Positions 1 through 7,576 of a DNA stretch of 64,000 bases are shown here, in pieces (position 1 is the first letter of the stretch; every line of letters begins with the position of its first letter). The translations under genes were made by a program, and so were the position numbers. This DNA is from Candidatus Manganitrophus noduliformans. Its GTDB lineage: Bacteria; Nitrospirota; Nitrospiria; SBBL01; Manganitrophaceae. The stretch lies in NCBI RefSeq assembly GCF_012184425.1, contig NZ_VTOW01000004.1, positions 1 through 64,000 of the forward strand, given 5' to 3'. The notes under the pieces are model-generated. The model was not told the origin of the DNA and searched no databases. It saw only the letters and a list, made by a program, of their open reading frames with translations.

Positions 1-33
1 GGACTCATTGATGATCGGCTCTACCTGGGTCAT
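1..33 (-). CDS. 5' end of an unidentified leftward gene (partial)
   Basis: Eleven codons of a reading frame begin at an ATG (33 down to 31) and run off the left edge; the visible peptide is MTQVEPIINES. A purine-rich AAGGAAAGGGGGAG stretch lies just upstream on the minus strand and could be its ribosome binding site. A TTGACC/CATGAT promoter candidate lies at 70-99. Too little is visible to assign a family. It is called because start, Shine-Dalgarno-like tract and an otherwise gene-free upstream region agree. Confidence 0.45.
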   Translation of the reverse strand, partial: MTQVEPIINES

Positions 34-418
34 TGCTCCCCCTTTCCTTTTTCAAGAAAAAGCAGGGAAATCATGACCGTTAGCCGTTTAATTGGTCAAT
101 CTATTTTGTTACGTATAGGTAGGTGAAAGCGTGACTTCGTTGGTATTGCCTGACAGGTCACGTTCTGATTTTCACAAAAAAATTTCACAATCGATATTCC
201 GTCCTTCTTCATCATCCATGCAATTCCGAAAAGCAACCCGTTCTTCCCCCCGCTCGGCGATCTCCTCTCAATGCTGAGGTTGCCTAAGCGGGATCACTAC
301 TCCCTTCAAGCTAATTGACGCCCCCTTCCATAGCGTTCTACCCTTCCATAAAGGATACTTCGTGTTCAAGCAGTCACGACCTCATTGAACAAAAAATTAG
401 AACAAGGAGGTTCTTGAG
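34..418. other. Gene-free divergent intergenic region
   Basis: About 385 bp with no convincing reading frame between the leftward partial gene and the rightward SRPBCC gene. It presumably carries both promoters. The best leftward candidate is at 70-99. On the plus strand a TTGACG hexamer sits at 315-320, but no good -10 follows at normal spacing. TTTCACAA occurs twice around 170-190. No stable hairpin or RNA gene was recognised. Confidence 0.5.
70..99 (-). promoter_or_regulatory. Candidate sigma70 promoter for the leftward partial gene
   Basis: Read on the minus strand, TTGACC (99-94) is followed after 18 bp by CATGAT (75-70), roughly 40 bp before the partial gene's ATG. The -35 is good and the -10 only fair. 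It is inferred from hexamer match and position. Confidence 0.3.
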
Positions 419-889
419 ATGGAAATAAAAAAGGCAGTCACCGTTTTAAAGTCGCCGGAGGAGCTCTACCGTTACTGGCGAAAGTTCGACATGCTTCCGA
501 ATTTCATGAAAAACCTCGAGGCGGTCACGCCGCTGGGGGACCGGCGCTCTCATTGGCGGGCGAAGGGGCCGGCGGCTCAGGTGTTCGAATGGGACGCGGA
601 GATCACCGAGGATCAGATCAACGAGCGGATCGCGTGGCGGTCGCTGGAGGGCGCCGACGTTGAGCAGGCCGGCGCCGTGACCTTTAAAAAGGCGCCGGGC
701 GACCGGGGGACGGAAGTTCGGGTGAGGATGGAATACAACGCGCCGGGCGGGAAACTCGGCGCGGCGGCGGCAAAGCTGATCGGAGATGATCCGGGGACGC
801 GGGTCTATGAAGATCTGCGTCGCTTCAAAGCGCTGATGGAAACGGGAGAGATCCCGGTCAACAACGGCGAGCCGGCCCGTCCCAAATAG
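419..889 (+). CDS. SRPBCC-fold (START/polyketide-cyclase-like) protein
   Basis: A 156-residue protein of the SRPBCC (Bet v1-like) hydrophobic-ligand-binding fold. The N-terminus (residues 1-35) has the family's pattern of a basic strand followed by a helix with aromatic residues (YRYWRKF), then strands with W46 and the FEWDAEI segment and a C-terminal helix. There is no signal peptide, so it is cytoplasmic. AAGGAGG sits about 7 nt before the ATG, fixing the start. The next gene, a zinc dehydrogenase, follows 60 bp later on the same strand and the two are probably co-transcribed. The ligand cannot be predicted. Members of this family often appear beside such dehydrogenases in stress-related clusters, which is only suggestive here. 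Confidence 0.8.
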   Translation: MEIKKAVTVLKSPEELYRYWRKFDMLPNFMKNLEAVTPLGDRRSHWRAKGPAAQVFEWDAEITEDQINERIAWRSLEGADVEQAGAVTFKKAPGDRGTEVRVRMEYNAPGGKLGAAAAKLIGDDPGTRVYEDLRRFKALMETGEIPVNNGEPARPK

Positions 890-949
890 CCGAACGAGAA
901 CGATCGGTTTATTTCGTAGAAATTCTGAAGTGATTTAAGGAGGAAGAGA

Positions 950-2125
950 ATGAAGGCTGTTTCTTGGTATGGATCACAAGAGGTTCGGGTCGAGACTGTT
1001 CCCGATCCGAAAATTCTCAATCCGCGCGATGCCATCGTCAAAGTGACGACGGCGGCGATCTGCGGTTCCGATCTCCACCTCTATCACGGCAATGTTCCGA
1101 CGATGAAGCGCGGTGATATTCTCGGTCACGAATTTATGGGGGAGGTGGTCGAGGTGGGAAAGGGAAATCGGAAGCTCCGCGTGGGGGACCGGGTGGTCGT
1201 TCCCTTTTCGATCTCCTGCGGCAACTGCTTCTACTGCCGAATGGAAGCGTTCACCCTCTGTGACAACTCCAATCCGAATTTCCTGATGCAGGAGAAAGTG
1301 ACCGACTATCCGACCGCCGGTCTCTTCGGCTACACCCACCTTTATGGCGGCTACCCGGGAGGACAGGCGGAGTATGTCCGTGTCCCGTTTGCCGACGTGG
1401 GGCCGGTCCGTATCCCGGACGATCTGACCGATGAGCAGGTTCTCTTCCTGGGGGATATCTTCCCTACCGCGTATCATGCGGCGATCAACGGCCGTATTCA
1501 GCCGGGGGATGTGGTGGCGGTTTGGGGATGCGGTCCCGTCGGACTACTCACGATCAAGTGCGCTTATCTTCTCGGGGCGGAGCGGGTCATCGCAATCGAT
1601 CACGTTTCGGAGCGGCTCGAAAAGGCGGGGGGCCAGAACCACACCGAGGTCCTCAACTTCGAAGAGGTCGATGTCGTGGACGCACTCAAGGACATTACCG
1701 CCGGCCGGGGTCCCGATGTCTGCATCGATGCGGTCGGGATGGATGCCGATGAAAAAGGGCCGGTGGCCGCGTATGAAAAATTAAAACAGAAGTTTTACCT
1801 GGAGACCGATCGCCCCTTTGCGCTGAGAGAAGTCATCCGCGCCTGCCGAAGCGGGGGAACGGTTTCTCTGCCGGGGGTCTATGCCGGCTATGTCGACAAG
1901 ATGCCGATGGGGATCGCCTTCGGGAAGGGGATCACGTTTCGGATGGGGCAGACGCCGGTTCAAAAATATACGGGGCTCCTGCTCGATCGGATCATCAAAG
2001 AGAAGATCGATCTGACCTACATTATCACCCATCGGATGCCGCTCGATGAAGCGCCGGAGGGTTATCGGATCTTTAACGAAAAAGAGGAGGGCTGCATCAA
2101 AGTTCTCTTAAAACCGGGGAGTTGA
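950..2125 (+). CDS. Zinc-dependent alcohol dehydrogenase, formaldehyde-dehydrogenase-like
   Basis: A 391-residue medium-chain dehydrogenase/reductase. Catalytic zinc ligands are visible at C38 (ICGSD) and H60-E61 (GHEFMG). The structural zinc site is C90, C93, C96 and C104. The Rossmann nucleotide site is GCGPVG at 193-198 with D217 at the end of the second strand, favouring NAD. The long insertion after the Rossmann core (about 240-290) and overall layout match the glutathione-independent formaldehyde dehydrogenase-like branch. The substrate is not proven and could be another aldehyde or alcohol. AAGGAGGAAG precedes the ATG. It lies downstream of the SRPBCC gene and ends tail-to-tail with the glgA operon. 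Confidence 0.85.
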   Translation: MKAVSWYGSQEVRVETVPDPKILNPRDAIVKVTTAAICGSDLHLYHGNVPTMKRGDILGHEFMGEVVEVGKGNRKLRVGDRVVVPFSISCGNCFYCRMEAFTLCDNSNPNFLMQEKVTDYPTAGLFGYTHLYGGYPGGQAEYVRVPFADVGPVRIPDDLTDEQVLFLGDIFPTAYHAAINGRIQPGDVVAVWGCGPVGLLTIKCAYLLGAERVIAIDHVSERLEKAGGQNHTEVLNFEEVDVVDALKDITAGRGPDVCIDAVGMDADEKGPVAAYEKLKQKFYLETDRPFALREVIRACRSGGTVSLPGVYAGYVDKMPMGIAFGKGITFRMGQTPVQKYTGLLLDRIIKEKIDLTYIITHRMPLDEAPEGYRIFNEKEEGCIKVLLKPGS

Positions 2126-2166
2126 TTCCTTCCGTTGTGCTGCTTGTGAATGGGGAGGGGAAAGCG

Positions 2167-2922
2167 TCAGCGGGAAAAAGGGGCGAGCGCCTGGTCGCAG
2201 AGCGCTTCGGCGTTAAACCGGCAGATCCGGCATTTGTTGATCGAACCGCTCGGTTCGGGCTCCCTTTTCCCCCGCCAGTAATCGACCGCCCAGCGCAGAT
2301 CGCGCTCGGCGATCTGCGGACGGAACGGGAAGAGATGAAGCGTGAACGATTTTTCTTGCCGGAGAATGGGGACCGCAGAGCGGAACGTTTTTGCCCGAAG
2401 TTGCTCCGTGACCTTCAGGAGCGTTCCGATCAGATCGGCGGGGAGAAGCTTGACGTGAGGAATCGTCGCGGGGAAGATCGCGACGGCGCAAAGAAGAGAA
2501 TCGACATCAAATCGATTCTGCTGGAGTAGCCAGCCGTAGAGGTTGGCCTGCGTTTGTTGCGAAGGGAAGAGATTCGAGCGACGTGAGAATTTAAATTCGA
2601 CCAGCAGTTTGGCCGATTTCCCCTCCAATTGAACCAAGTCGGGCCGCCCCCAAATCGGGATCTCTTCCCAGACCCCTTCCATCGGAAATTCGAAAAGAGT
2701 CAGGCTCTCCCCGCGATGGAGCGAAGCCTCAATCTCCTCCCGGGTGACGGGGGTCGCCCCTTCTTCCAGCCGCGCATGGCCTTCGGCCCCTTGCTCCATC
2801 GCCGGAGAGGTCGGCTCCACCTCTGGGAACTGCATCGCGAGATCGACCTTCTTCTCGCAATACCGCTGTTGCGAGAGGGTGGAGACCATCAGGATTTCTT
2901 GTTGATGCCGCAATCCGCTCAT
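2167..2922 (-). CDS. Cas4/AddB-like iron-sulfur PD-(D/E)XK nuclease
   Basis: A 251-residue protein of the RecB/Cas4 exonuclease family. Motifs in order: C22; a GxxxH motif ending at H49; D95 (GRPD); E109-x-K111 (VEFK); QxxxY at 125-129; and a C-terminal cluster C231-x2-C234-x7-C242. Together these give the PD-(D/E)XK metal site and the four cysteines that hold a 4Fe-4S cluster in Cas4, AddB and Dna2. The ATG overlaps the pfkA stop as ATGA, so translation is probably coupled; an internal ATG 11 codons later is an alternative. No cas1, cas2 or repeat array is present, so a CRISPR role is unlikely. A repair or DNA-processing role is inferred from family alone. Confidence 0.75.
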   Translation of the reverse strand: MSGLRHQQEILMVSTLSQQRYCEKKVDLAMQFPEVEPTSPAMEQGAEGHARLEEGATPVTREEIEASLHRGESLTLFEFPMEGVWEEIPIWGRPDLVQLEGKSAKLLVEFKFSRRSNLFPSQQTQANLYGWLLQQNRFDVDSLLCAVAIFPATIPHVKLLPADLIGTLLKVTEQLRAKTFRSAVPILRQEKSFTLHLFPFRPQIAERDLRWAVDYWRGKREPEPSGSINKCRICRFNAEALCDQALAPFSR

Positions 2923-3998
2923 CGGCCGAAGGAGATCCCGAGCGCTTCGGCGGCGCGGACCCTCTCCCCGTCGGCCGGGACGAATTTCAGCCCCCGCGTC
3001 GCTTCCGAGAGGGGAACCGAGCAGATCTCGTCTCCTTTCAAGCAGACCATCTCGCCGAAACGACCCTGCGCAAAAAGGTCCATCGCGGCGACGCCGAAGC
3101 GGGTCGCCAGGATGCGATCGTAGGGGGTCGGCGATCCGCCCCGCTGAATGTGGCCGAGCACCGTGACCCGGACATCCATTTTGGTGCAGCCGCCGATCTC
3201 CTCCCCGACCTTGTTGCCGATACCGCCGAGGCGCAGCGCGTAGCCGGTCTCGGAGCGTTTGATGACCGACATTTCGCCGCCGAGCGGTTTGGCCCCTTCG
3301 GCGACGACGACGATCGAAAAGCGGCTCCCCTGCTCGTAGCGCGCCACGATCTTCTTGCAAACCTGATCGATCTGGAACGGGATCTCCGGGATCAAGATCA
3401 CATCCGCCCCCCCCGCAATCCCGGCTTCCAGGGCGATCCATCCGACATAGCGGCCCATCACCTCGACCACGATGACCCGATGATGGCTTTCGGCCGTCGT
3501 ATGGAGCTTGTCGAGCGCCTCGGTCGCCGTGTTCACCGCGGTTTGAAATCCAAAGGTGACGTCGGTCGCCGGGATATCGTTATCGATCGTCTTCGGAATG
3601 CCGATCGTCGGGACCCCCAATTTGTAAAGGTTATCGGCGATTTTTAAGGTCCCATCCCCGCCGATCACGATCAAGCCGGAGAGCCCGAGTTCCTCGACAT
3701 TTTTTTTGAGTTCTCCTGAAAGATCGACCTGCTGCTCTTTCCCGTCGATCTTTTTTGTCATCTCCATCGGGTTGATTGTGCTGGTGGTCCCCAAGACGGT
3801 GCCCCCCGTCGGAAGGATCCCTCGGATGGTCCAGGGGGTCATCGCTCTGACTTTCACCGGGGAGAGAAGCCCGTCGAAGCCTTCTTCGATCCCGAGCACT
3901 TCGCAGTTGTATTTGACCTTGGATGATTTGACGATGGCGCGAATGACGGCATTGAGTCCCGGGGCGTCCCCCCCTCCCGTTAACACACCGATTTTCAT
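2919..3998 (-). CDS. pfkA: 6-phosphofructokinase
   Basis: A 359-residue phosphofructokinase that phosphorylates fructose 6-phosphate in upper glycolysis. The N-terminal TGGGDAPGLN loop, GGDGT at 113-117 and PKTIDND at 135-141 are clear. The Gly in GGDGT is typical of ATP-using enzymes. The Lys in PKTIDND is typical of pyrophosphate-using or mixed group III enzymes, whereas E. coli PfkA has Gly there. The phosphoryl donor is therefore uncertain. The gene overlaps glgA upstream and the Cas4-like nuclease downstream, each by ATGA. Co-expression with glycogen synthase suggests joint control of carbon storage and use. Confidence 0.92.
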   Translation of the reverse strand: MKIGVLTGGGDAPGLNAVIRAIVKSSKVKYNCEVLGIEEGFDGLLSPVKVRAMTPWTIRGILPTGGTVLGTTSTINPMEMTKKIDGKEQQVDLSGELKKNVEELGLSGLIVIGGDGTLKIADNLYKLGVPTIGIPKTIDNDIPATDVTFGFQTAVNTATEALDKLHTTAESHHRVIVVEVMGRYVGWIALEAGIAGGADVILIPEIPFQIDQVCKKIVARYEQGSRFSIVVVAEGAKPLGGEMSVIKRSETGYALRLGGIGNKVGEEIGGCTKMDVRVTVLGHIQRGGSPTPYDRILATRFGVAAMDLFAQGRFGEMVCLKGDEICSVPLSEATRGLKFVPADGERVRAAEALGISFGR

Positions 3999-5476
3999 TT
4001 CTCCCCCCGTTTCTTATTGTGGATCCGCTTGTAGAGATTCAGGTATTTTTCGGCGGAGGCGTCCCACGCGTAATTCCCCTCCATCCCGTTTCGGATCAGG
4101 GCCCGCCACTTCTTTTTCTCTCTGAAAAGCGAGAGGGCGTTTTGGACTTGCCGAAAGAAGGCGGTTGCGGTGTACGCCTTGAATTTGAATCCGTTTCCCT
4201 TCAACGTATCCGGATTGAATTGGGTAATGGTGTCGTCGAGCCCTCCCGTCGCGCGGACGACCGGCACCGTTCCGTAACGGAGACTCATCATCTGGCTCAA
4301 CCCGCACGGCTCATACTTGGACGGCATCAGAAAAATATCGGCGCCGGCTTCGATACGGTGCGCGAGAGGATGATCATAGGCGATCTTCACTACCGCCTGC
4401 TGCGGATATTCCTTTGCCAACGCTTCCAGCCGCATTTCATATTCCTTGTCGCCGTTTCCTAAAATGATCAATTGCGCCCCGGTCGCCATCATTCGATCAA
4501 AGGCCGAGACGATCAGATCGATCCCCTTCTGCTCGCTCAGCCGGCTGATCATCGCCAGCAGCGGAGCGTCTTTCTGGACGGGAAGGCCGACTTCTTTCTG
4601 GAGCGCGGCTTTGCATTTTTCTTTTCCCTGGAGCGTTTTTGTGTCGTAGTTTGAGGCGATATGAGGATCACGCGAAGGGTCCCATTCCTCTGTATCGATG
4701 CCGTTTAAAATTCCATAGAGGTTTTTCCTTCGTTTTCGAAGGACCCCTTCTAAACGGTGTCCGTATGCGGCTGTCTGGATCTCTTTCGCATAACCGGGGC
4801 TGACCGTCGAGAGGGCATCGGCAAAGATCAATCCTCCTTTGAGAAAATTGATCTTTCCATAGAATTCCAAAGCCTCAGGGTTGAAGTACTCCCAGGGAAG
4901 GTTGAGAAGATGCCAGTCATAATGCCAGAAGATCCCCTGATAGCCGAGATTATGAATCGTGAATAAGGTCGCGGTTTCCTGAAAAGAGGGCTCCCCGGCA
5001 TAGGCCGTATTTAAGTAAACGGGGATGAGTCCGGTATGCCAATCGTGGCTATGAACGATCTGAGGGCGCAGATTCAGGACTTTTGCCGATTCCAGAACGG
5101 CGCGTGAGAAGAAAACAAAGCGCGCGGCGTTGTCGGGGTAGTCCCCTTCGTTGGTTCCATACAATCCGGGTCGATTAAAGTATGAATCGTTTTTGATGAA
5201 ATAGTATCGAACGCCGGCGAGTTCGTGAGAAAAAATCTCGCCCGTCTCAAGCCGGCCGGAGACCGGGACGGCGATCGTCTGTCCCGTCGATTTCAGGGGG
5301 AAACGGCTTTGATCAATCTGCGAATAAAAGGGAAGGAAGACGGAAACCGATGCGCCGCGGGCTGCCAACGCCTTCGAGAGGGCGCCGACGACATCGGCCA
5401 ACCCCCCCGTTTTCGCGTAAGGAGCCGCCTCGGAGGCCGCCATCAAGATATTTAATTTTCCTTCCACCGGGGTCAT
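3995..5476 (-). CDS. glgA: Glycogen synthase (ADP-glucose, GT5)
   Basis: A 493-residue GT-B glycosyltransferase that extends alpha-1,4-glucan from ADP-glucose. The KTGGL sugar-nucleotide loop is at 22-26, the second half carries the MISRLSEQKG segment, and the SKYEPCGLSQ acceptor/donor motif lies near residue 400. Length is normal for bacterial GlgA. It is the first gene of a minus-strand operon with pfkA and a nuclease, behind a TTGACA/TAGCAT promoter at 5499-5526, leaving a leader of about 15 nt. Only a GGAA-type ribosome site is visible upstream. Confidence 0.95.
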   Translation of the reverse strand: MTPVEGKLNILMAASEAAPYAKTGGLADVVGALSKALAARGASVSVFLPFYSQIDQSRFPLKSTGQTIAVPVSGRLETGEIFSHELAGVRYYFIKNDSYFNRPGLYGTNEGDYPDNAARFVFFSRAVLESAKVLNLRPQIVHSHDWHTGLIPVYLNTAYAGEPSFQETATLFTIHNLGYQGIFWHYDWHLLNLPWEYFNPEALEFYGKINFLKGGLIFADALSTVSPGYAKEIQTAAYGHRLEGVLRKRRKNLYGILNGIDTEEWDPSRDPHIASNYDTKTLQGKEKCKAALQKEVGLPVQKDAPLLAMISRLSEQKGIDLIVSAFDRMMATGAQLIILGNGDKEYEMRLEALAKEYPQQAVVKIAYDHPLAHRIEAGADIFLMPSKYEPCGLSQMMSLRYGTVPVVRATGGLDDTITQFNPDTLKGNGFKFKAYTATAFFRQVQNALSLFREKKKWRALIRNGMEGNYAWDASAEKYLNLYKRIHNKKRGEK

Positions 5477-5498
5477 GAGGATTCCATCCGATTTGTTG

Positions 5499-5526
5499 AT
5501 GCTATCTTAACCGTTTTGGCTGTCAA
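5499..5526 (-). promoter_or_regulatory. Sigma70-type promoter of the glgA-pfkA-nuclease operon
   Basis: On the minus strand TTGACA (5526-5521), 16 bp spacer, TAGCAT (5504-5499), with the glgA ATG at 5476. The -35 is perfect and the -10 matches four of six positions. Confidence 0.6.
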
Positions 5527-5822
5527 AGTCGATACCGAGGGGTCACCCGTTCGATCCGGTTTATTCAGTAATGCTGGGGAAGGAATAAAAATAAAAGCGT
5601 TGCTTAAAGACAACAGAATTCGCCCGGCTCGTCTTTTTTTTACAACAACTCGCACGCGTGATCTTCATCGCAGCGGCAAGCCTTTTCTAAACGATTGATT
5701 GTATGAATAAAATAAAACTCTCCGTGGGAATACATTGGCATAGATGTTGCTTTTCATCTCCAGGCAATGGTCATCATATCCCATATTAGAGATCAGGAAG
5801 GTTCGAGCGAGGTTTCTTACGA
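5527..5822. other. Intergenic region upstream of lpxC
   Basis: About 300 bp between the divergent glgA and lpxC genes, with no supported gene. The 5690-5725 part is AT-rich and contains TTCTAA-N17-TAAAAT, a weak candidate for an lpxC promoter. Short frames here overlap the promoter and have atypical composition. GAGG lies about 10 nt before the lpxC ATG. Confidence 0.4.
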
Positions 5823-6746
5823 ATGATGAATGAAAAAACAATCCAAAACGAGGTATCCTGCTCTGGAATCGGCCTTCATTCCGGGGAAAAGATCCATCTG
5901 AGACTCATTCCCGCCGCTGAGGGGAGCGGGATCATTTTCTGCAGAACAGATCTCGGCGGAGTATTGATCCCTGCAAATGCTTCCCATGTGGTTTCTACCC
6001 ACTTGTCTACCACAATCGGAATGGAAGGAGCAACCGTCCAGACCATCGAACACCTTCTGGCGGCAATCGCTGCTTTCGGCGTCGATAACCTCATCATCGA
6101 ATTAGATGGTCCGGAGGTTCCTATTTTAGACGGCAGCGCGGCCCCCTTTGCCGATCTCTTATCGGAGGCGGGGATTGTTCATCAGAAAAAGGCAAAAAGA
6201 ATCGTCCAAGTGATCGAACCGGTGACCGTCTCGGAAAAGGGGAAACATGTTACTGTTTCTCCGGCGTCCACCTTCGAGATCTCCTATCAGATTCAATTCG
6301 ATCATCCGCTGATCTCGAGCCAGACATACCGTTATCAGCATAGCCCGGAAACCTTCATGACCGAGATCGCTCCGGCCAGGACATTCGGGTTCCTGAAAGA
6401 TGTCCAAATGCTTCAATCGATGGGGCTGGCCCGGGGAGGCTCGCTCGAGAATGCGATTGTCATTGGGGAGGAGCAGGTGTTAAATGAGGGGGGGCTTCGC
6501 TTCCCGGACGAATTCGTTCGCCACAAAATTCTCGATTTAATTGGAGATCTCTCGCTGCTCGGAATGCCGATCATCGGTAAGATCGAGGCGGTATGCTCGG
6601 GACACCTGCTTCATTCAAGGCTGATTAAAGCGCTTTTACAAAACAATAAAGCCTGTAAAATCTTGGGCGCCGGTCCCGCGGTTGAACCACACAGAGTTCC
6701 TTCCCGCCCAGCACCGATCTACTCTCCACTTTCTTCAGCAATATAA
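5823..6746 (+). CDS. lpxC: UDP-3-O-acyl-N-acetylglucosamine deacetylase
   Basis: A 307-residue zinc deacetylase performing the committed step of lipid A synthesis in the cytoplasm. Zinc ligands are H77 (TIEHLLA), H234 and D238 (HKILD), and the catalytic acid is H261 (SGHLLH). GIGLHSG near the N-terminus is also conserved. Two adjacent ATGs (5823, 5826) could start it. The last 25 residues, rich in Pro and Ser, extend slightly beyond the core fold. Its presence shows a lipid A-containing outer membrane. It is apparently monocistronic and converges on the HARE-HTH gene. Confidence 0.97.
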   Translation: MMNEKTIQNEVSCSGIGLHSGEKIHLRLIPAAEGSGIIFCRTDLGGVLIPANASHVVSTHLSTTIGMEGATVQTIEHLLAAIAAFGVDNLIIELDGPEVPILDGSAAPFADLLSEAGIVHQKKAKRIVQVIEPVTVSEKGKHVTVSPASTFEISYQIQFDHPLISSQTYRYQHSPETFMTEIAPARTFGFLKDVQMLQSMGLARGGSLENAIVIGEEQVLNEGGLRFPDEFVRHKILDLIGDLSLLGMPIIGKIEAVCSGHLLHSRLIKALLQNNKACKILGAGPAVEPHRVPSRPAPIYSPLSSAI

Positions 6747-6773
6747 TATAATTCCATAAAATCAAAAAACAGA

Positions 6774-6791
6774 GGGGCCCCGGAGGGCCCC
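6774..6791 (-). terminator. GC hairpin terminator between lpxC and the HARE-HTH gene
   Basis: A 7-bp stem GGGGCCC/GGGCCCC (6774-6780 with 6785-6791) has a four-base loop. On the minus strand it is followed by a T-rich tract (reading TCTGTTTTTTGATTTT), so it should stop transcripts of the leftward HARE-HTH gene. It may also stop lpxC transcripts, although the plus-strand T tract is poor. Confidence 0.7.
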
Positions 6792-6811
6792 CCATTCATT
6801 TCTATCTAACA

Positions 6812-6886
6812 CTATTTCTTTTTTGTCGCTTTTTTCTTTGTGGCGGTCTTCTTTTTTGTCGCCAATTCTCTCTCACCCCCTTTCAT
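6812..6886 (-). CDS. 24-residue Lys/Thr/Ala-rich micro-ORF (histone-tail-like)
   Basis: ATG (6886-6884) overlaps the stop of the HARE-HTH gene as ATGA. The frame gives 24 residues ending in three ATKKK-type blocks, with 10 Lys among the last 16 residues. A second possible start is the TTG at codon 8, preceded by AAGGGGGTGAG, which would give a 17-residue peptide. The composition resembles the basic tail of H1-like nucleoid proteins. It could be a separate coupled peptide, a tail reached by -1 frameshifting, or a tail cut off by mutation. It ends about 20 bp before the terminator, so it lies within the transcript. Confidence 0.5.
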   Translation of the reverse strand: MKGGERELATKKKTATKKKATKKK

Positions 6887-7419
6887 GACCCAGCAGGGTT
6901 TTTTCCCAACAGGGTTTCCGGCCCTGTCTCCTCAACAAGCGTGAATGTATTCGGCGCGATTTTCTTGAAGCGCTTATCCCTTGAAAGGGAGATGGCGACC
7001 GAGGTCACAGGGGTCTTCCCCCTGATGCGAACACCCCCCTCCGTAAGTTTTTGGTATATTTCTTTGGCGTGTAGCGGCTTACCGGCCTCTTTCAAGAGCA
7101 AGAAGGTCGCCTGTGGGACGGAGAGCCCGGCATATTTGGTTTTTTCCAGAAGAATTTCTTTGGAGTGATCGTGGCCTTCGGAGGTGGGTTTGCCCCCCTT
7201 CTCTTTTTCCACTTCTGAAGTAAGTTGATTGGAAGGCTGAGCCCACTTGACCTTTTCAATCTCAACTCGGTAAAGCGTTTCGGCGAGCTCTAGGTATTTT
7301 TTGACAGTCTTAATCTCATCCTCGATCTTTTCACGTTTCTTTTGAAGCTCTTGAAGTTTCGATTTGTAAACGTGAATTCGCTGCTCAAGACCTGTAATAA
7401 TATCTTTGAAGTCTTCCAC
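6883..7419 (-). CDS. Coiled-coil protein with HARE-HTH DNA-binding domain
   Basis: A 178-residue protein. Residues about 1-55 are a heptad-rich coiled coil (KSKLQELQKKREKIEDEIK) and a charged linker follows. Residues about 95-165 form a HARE-HTH winged helix (LHAKEIYQKL, then TPVTSVAISLSRDKRF and a short strand), as in RNA polymerase delta and some restriction proteins. The start chosen is the GTG at 7419, because AGAGGTG lies 5 nt upstream. Earlier starts at 7440 (ATG) and 7449 (GTG) fall inside the promoter's -10 and spacer. Its role is probably nucleoid or transcription related; no target is evident. The micro-ORF follows with an ATGA overlap. Confidence 0.7.
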   Translation of the reverse strand: MEDFKDIITGLEQRIHVYKSKLQELQKKREKIEDEIKTVKKYLELAETLYRVEIEKVKWAQPSNQLTSEVEKEKGGKPTSEGHDHSKEILLEKTKYAGLSVPQATFLLLKEAGKPLHAKEIYQKLTEGGVRIRGKTPVTSVAISLSRDKRFKKIAPNTFTLVEETGPETLLGKNPAGS

Positions 7420-7439
7420 TGTAACACCTCTATAGAACA

Positions 7440-7468
7440 TGTATAGCACATAGAATAATTCCAGTCAA
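7440..7468 (-). promoter_or_regulatory. Sigma70 promoter of the HARE-HTH gene
   Basis: On the minus strand TTGACT (7468-7463), 17 bp spacer, TATACA (7445-7440). Transcription should begin near 7433, about 14 nt before the GTG start at 7419. This rules out the longer reading frame. Confidence 0.7.
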
Positions 7469-7576
7469 GACAAATTTATAGCCATGCTACTGTTATTAAT
7501 TTTATGAATGCTATATCCAAGGCTATTGCTTGTATACTATATATGGACGGGATGTTTACTCACTCTACCAATGAGT

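Noticed and set aside
2167-2922. Cas4-like nuclease as evidence for a CRISPR-Cas locus
   Set aside because: No cas1, cas2, effector gene or regularly spaced repeats occur anywhere in the window.
2923-3441. N-terminal extension of the Cas4-like nuclease frame through pfkA
   Set aside because: The first ~173 codons are an Arg-rich frame shadow of pfkA. The nuclease homology begins only after the ATGA at 2922.
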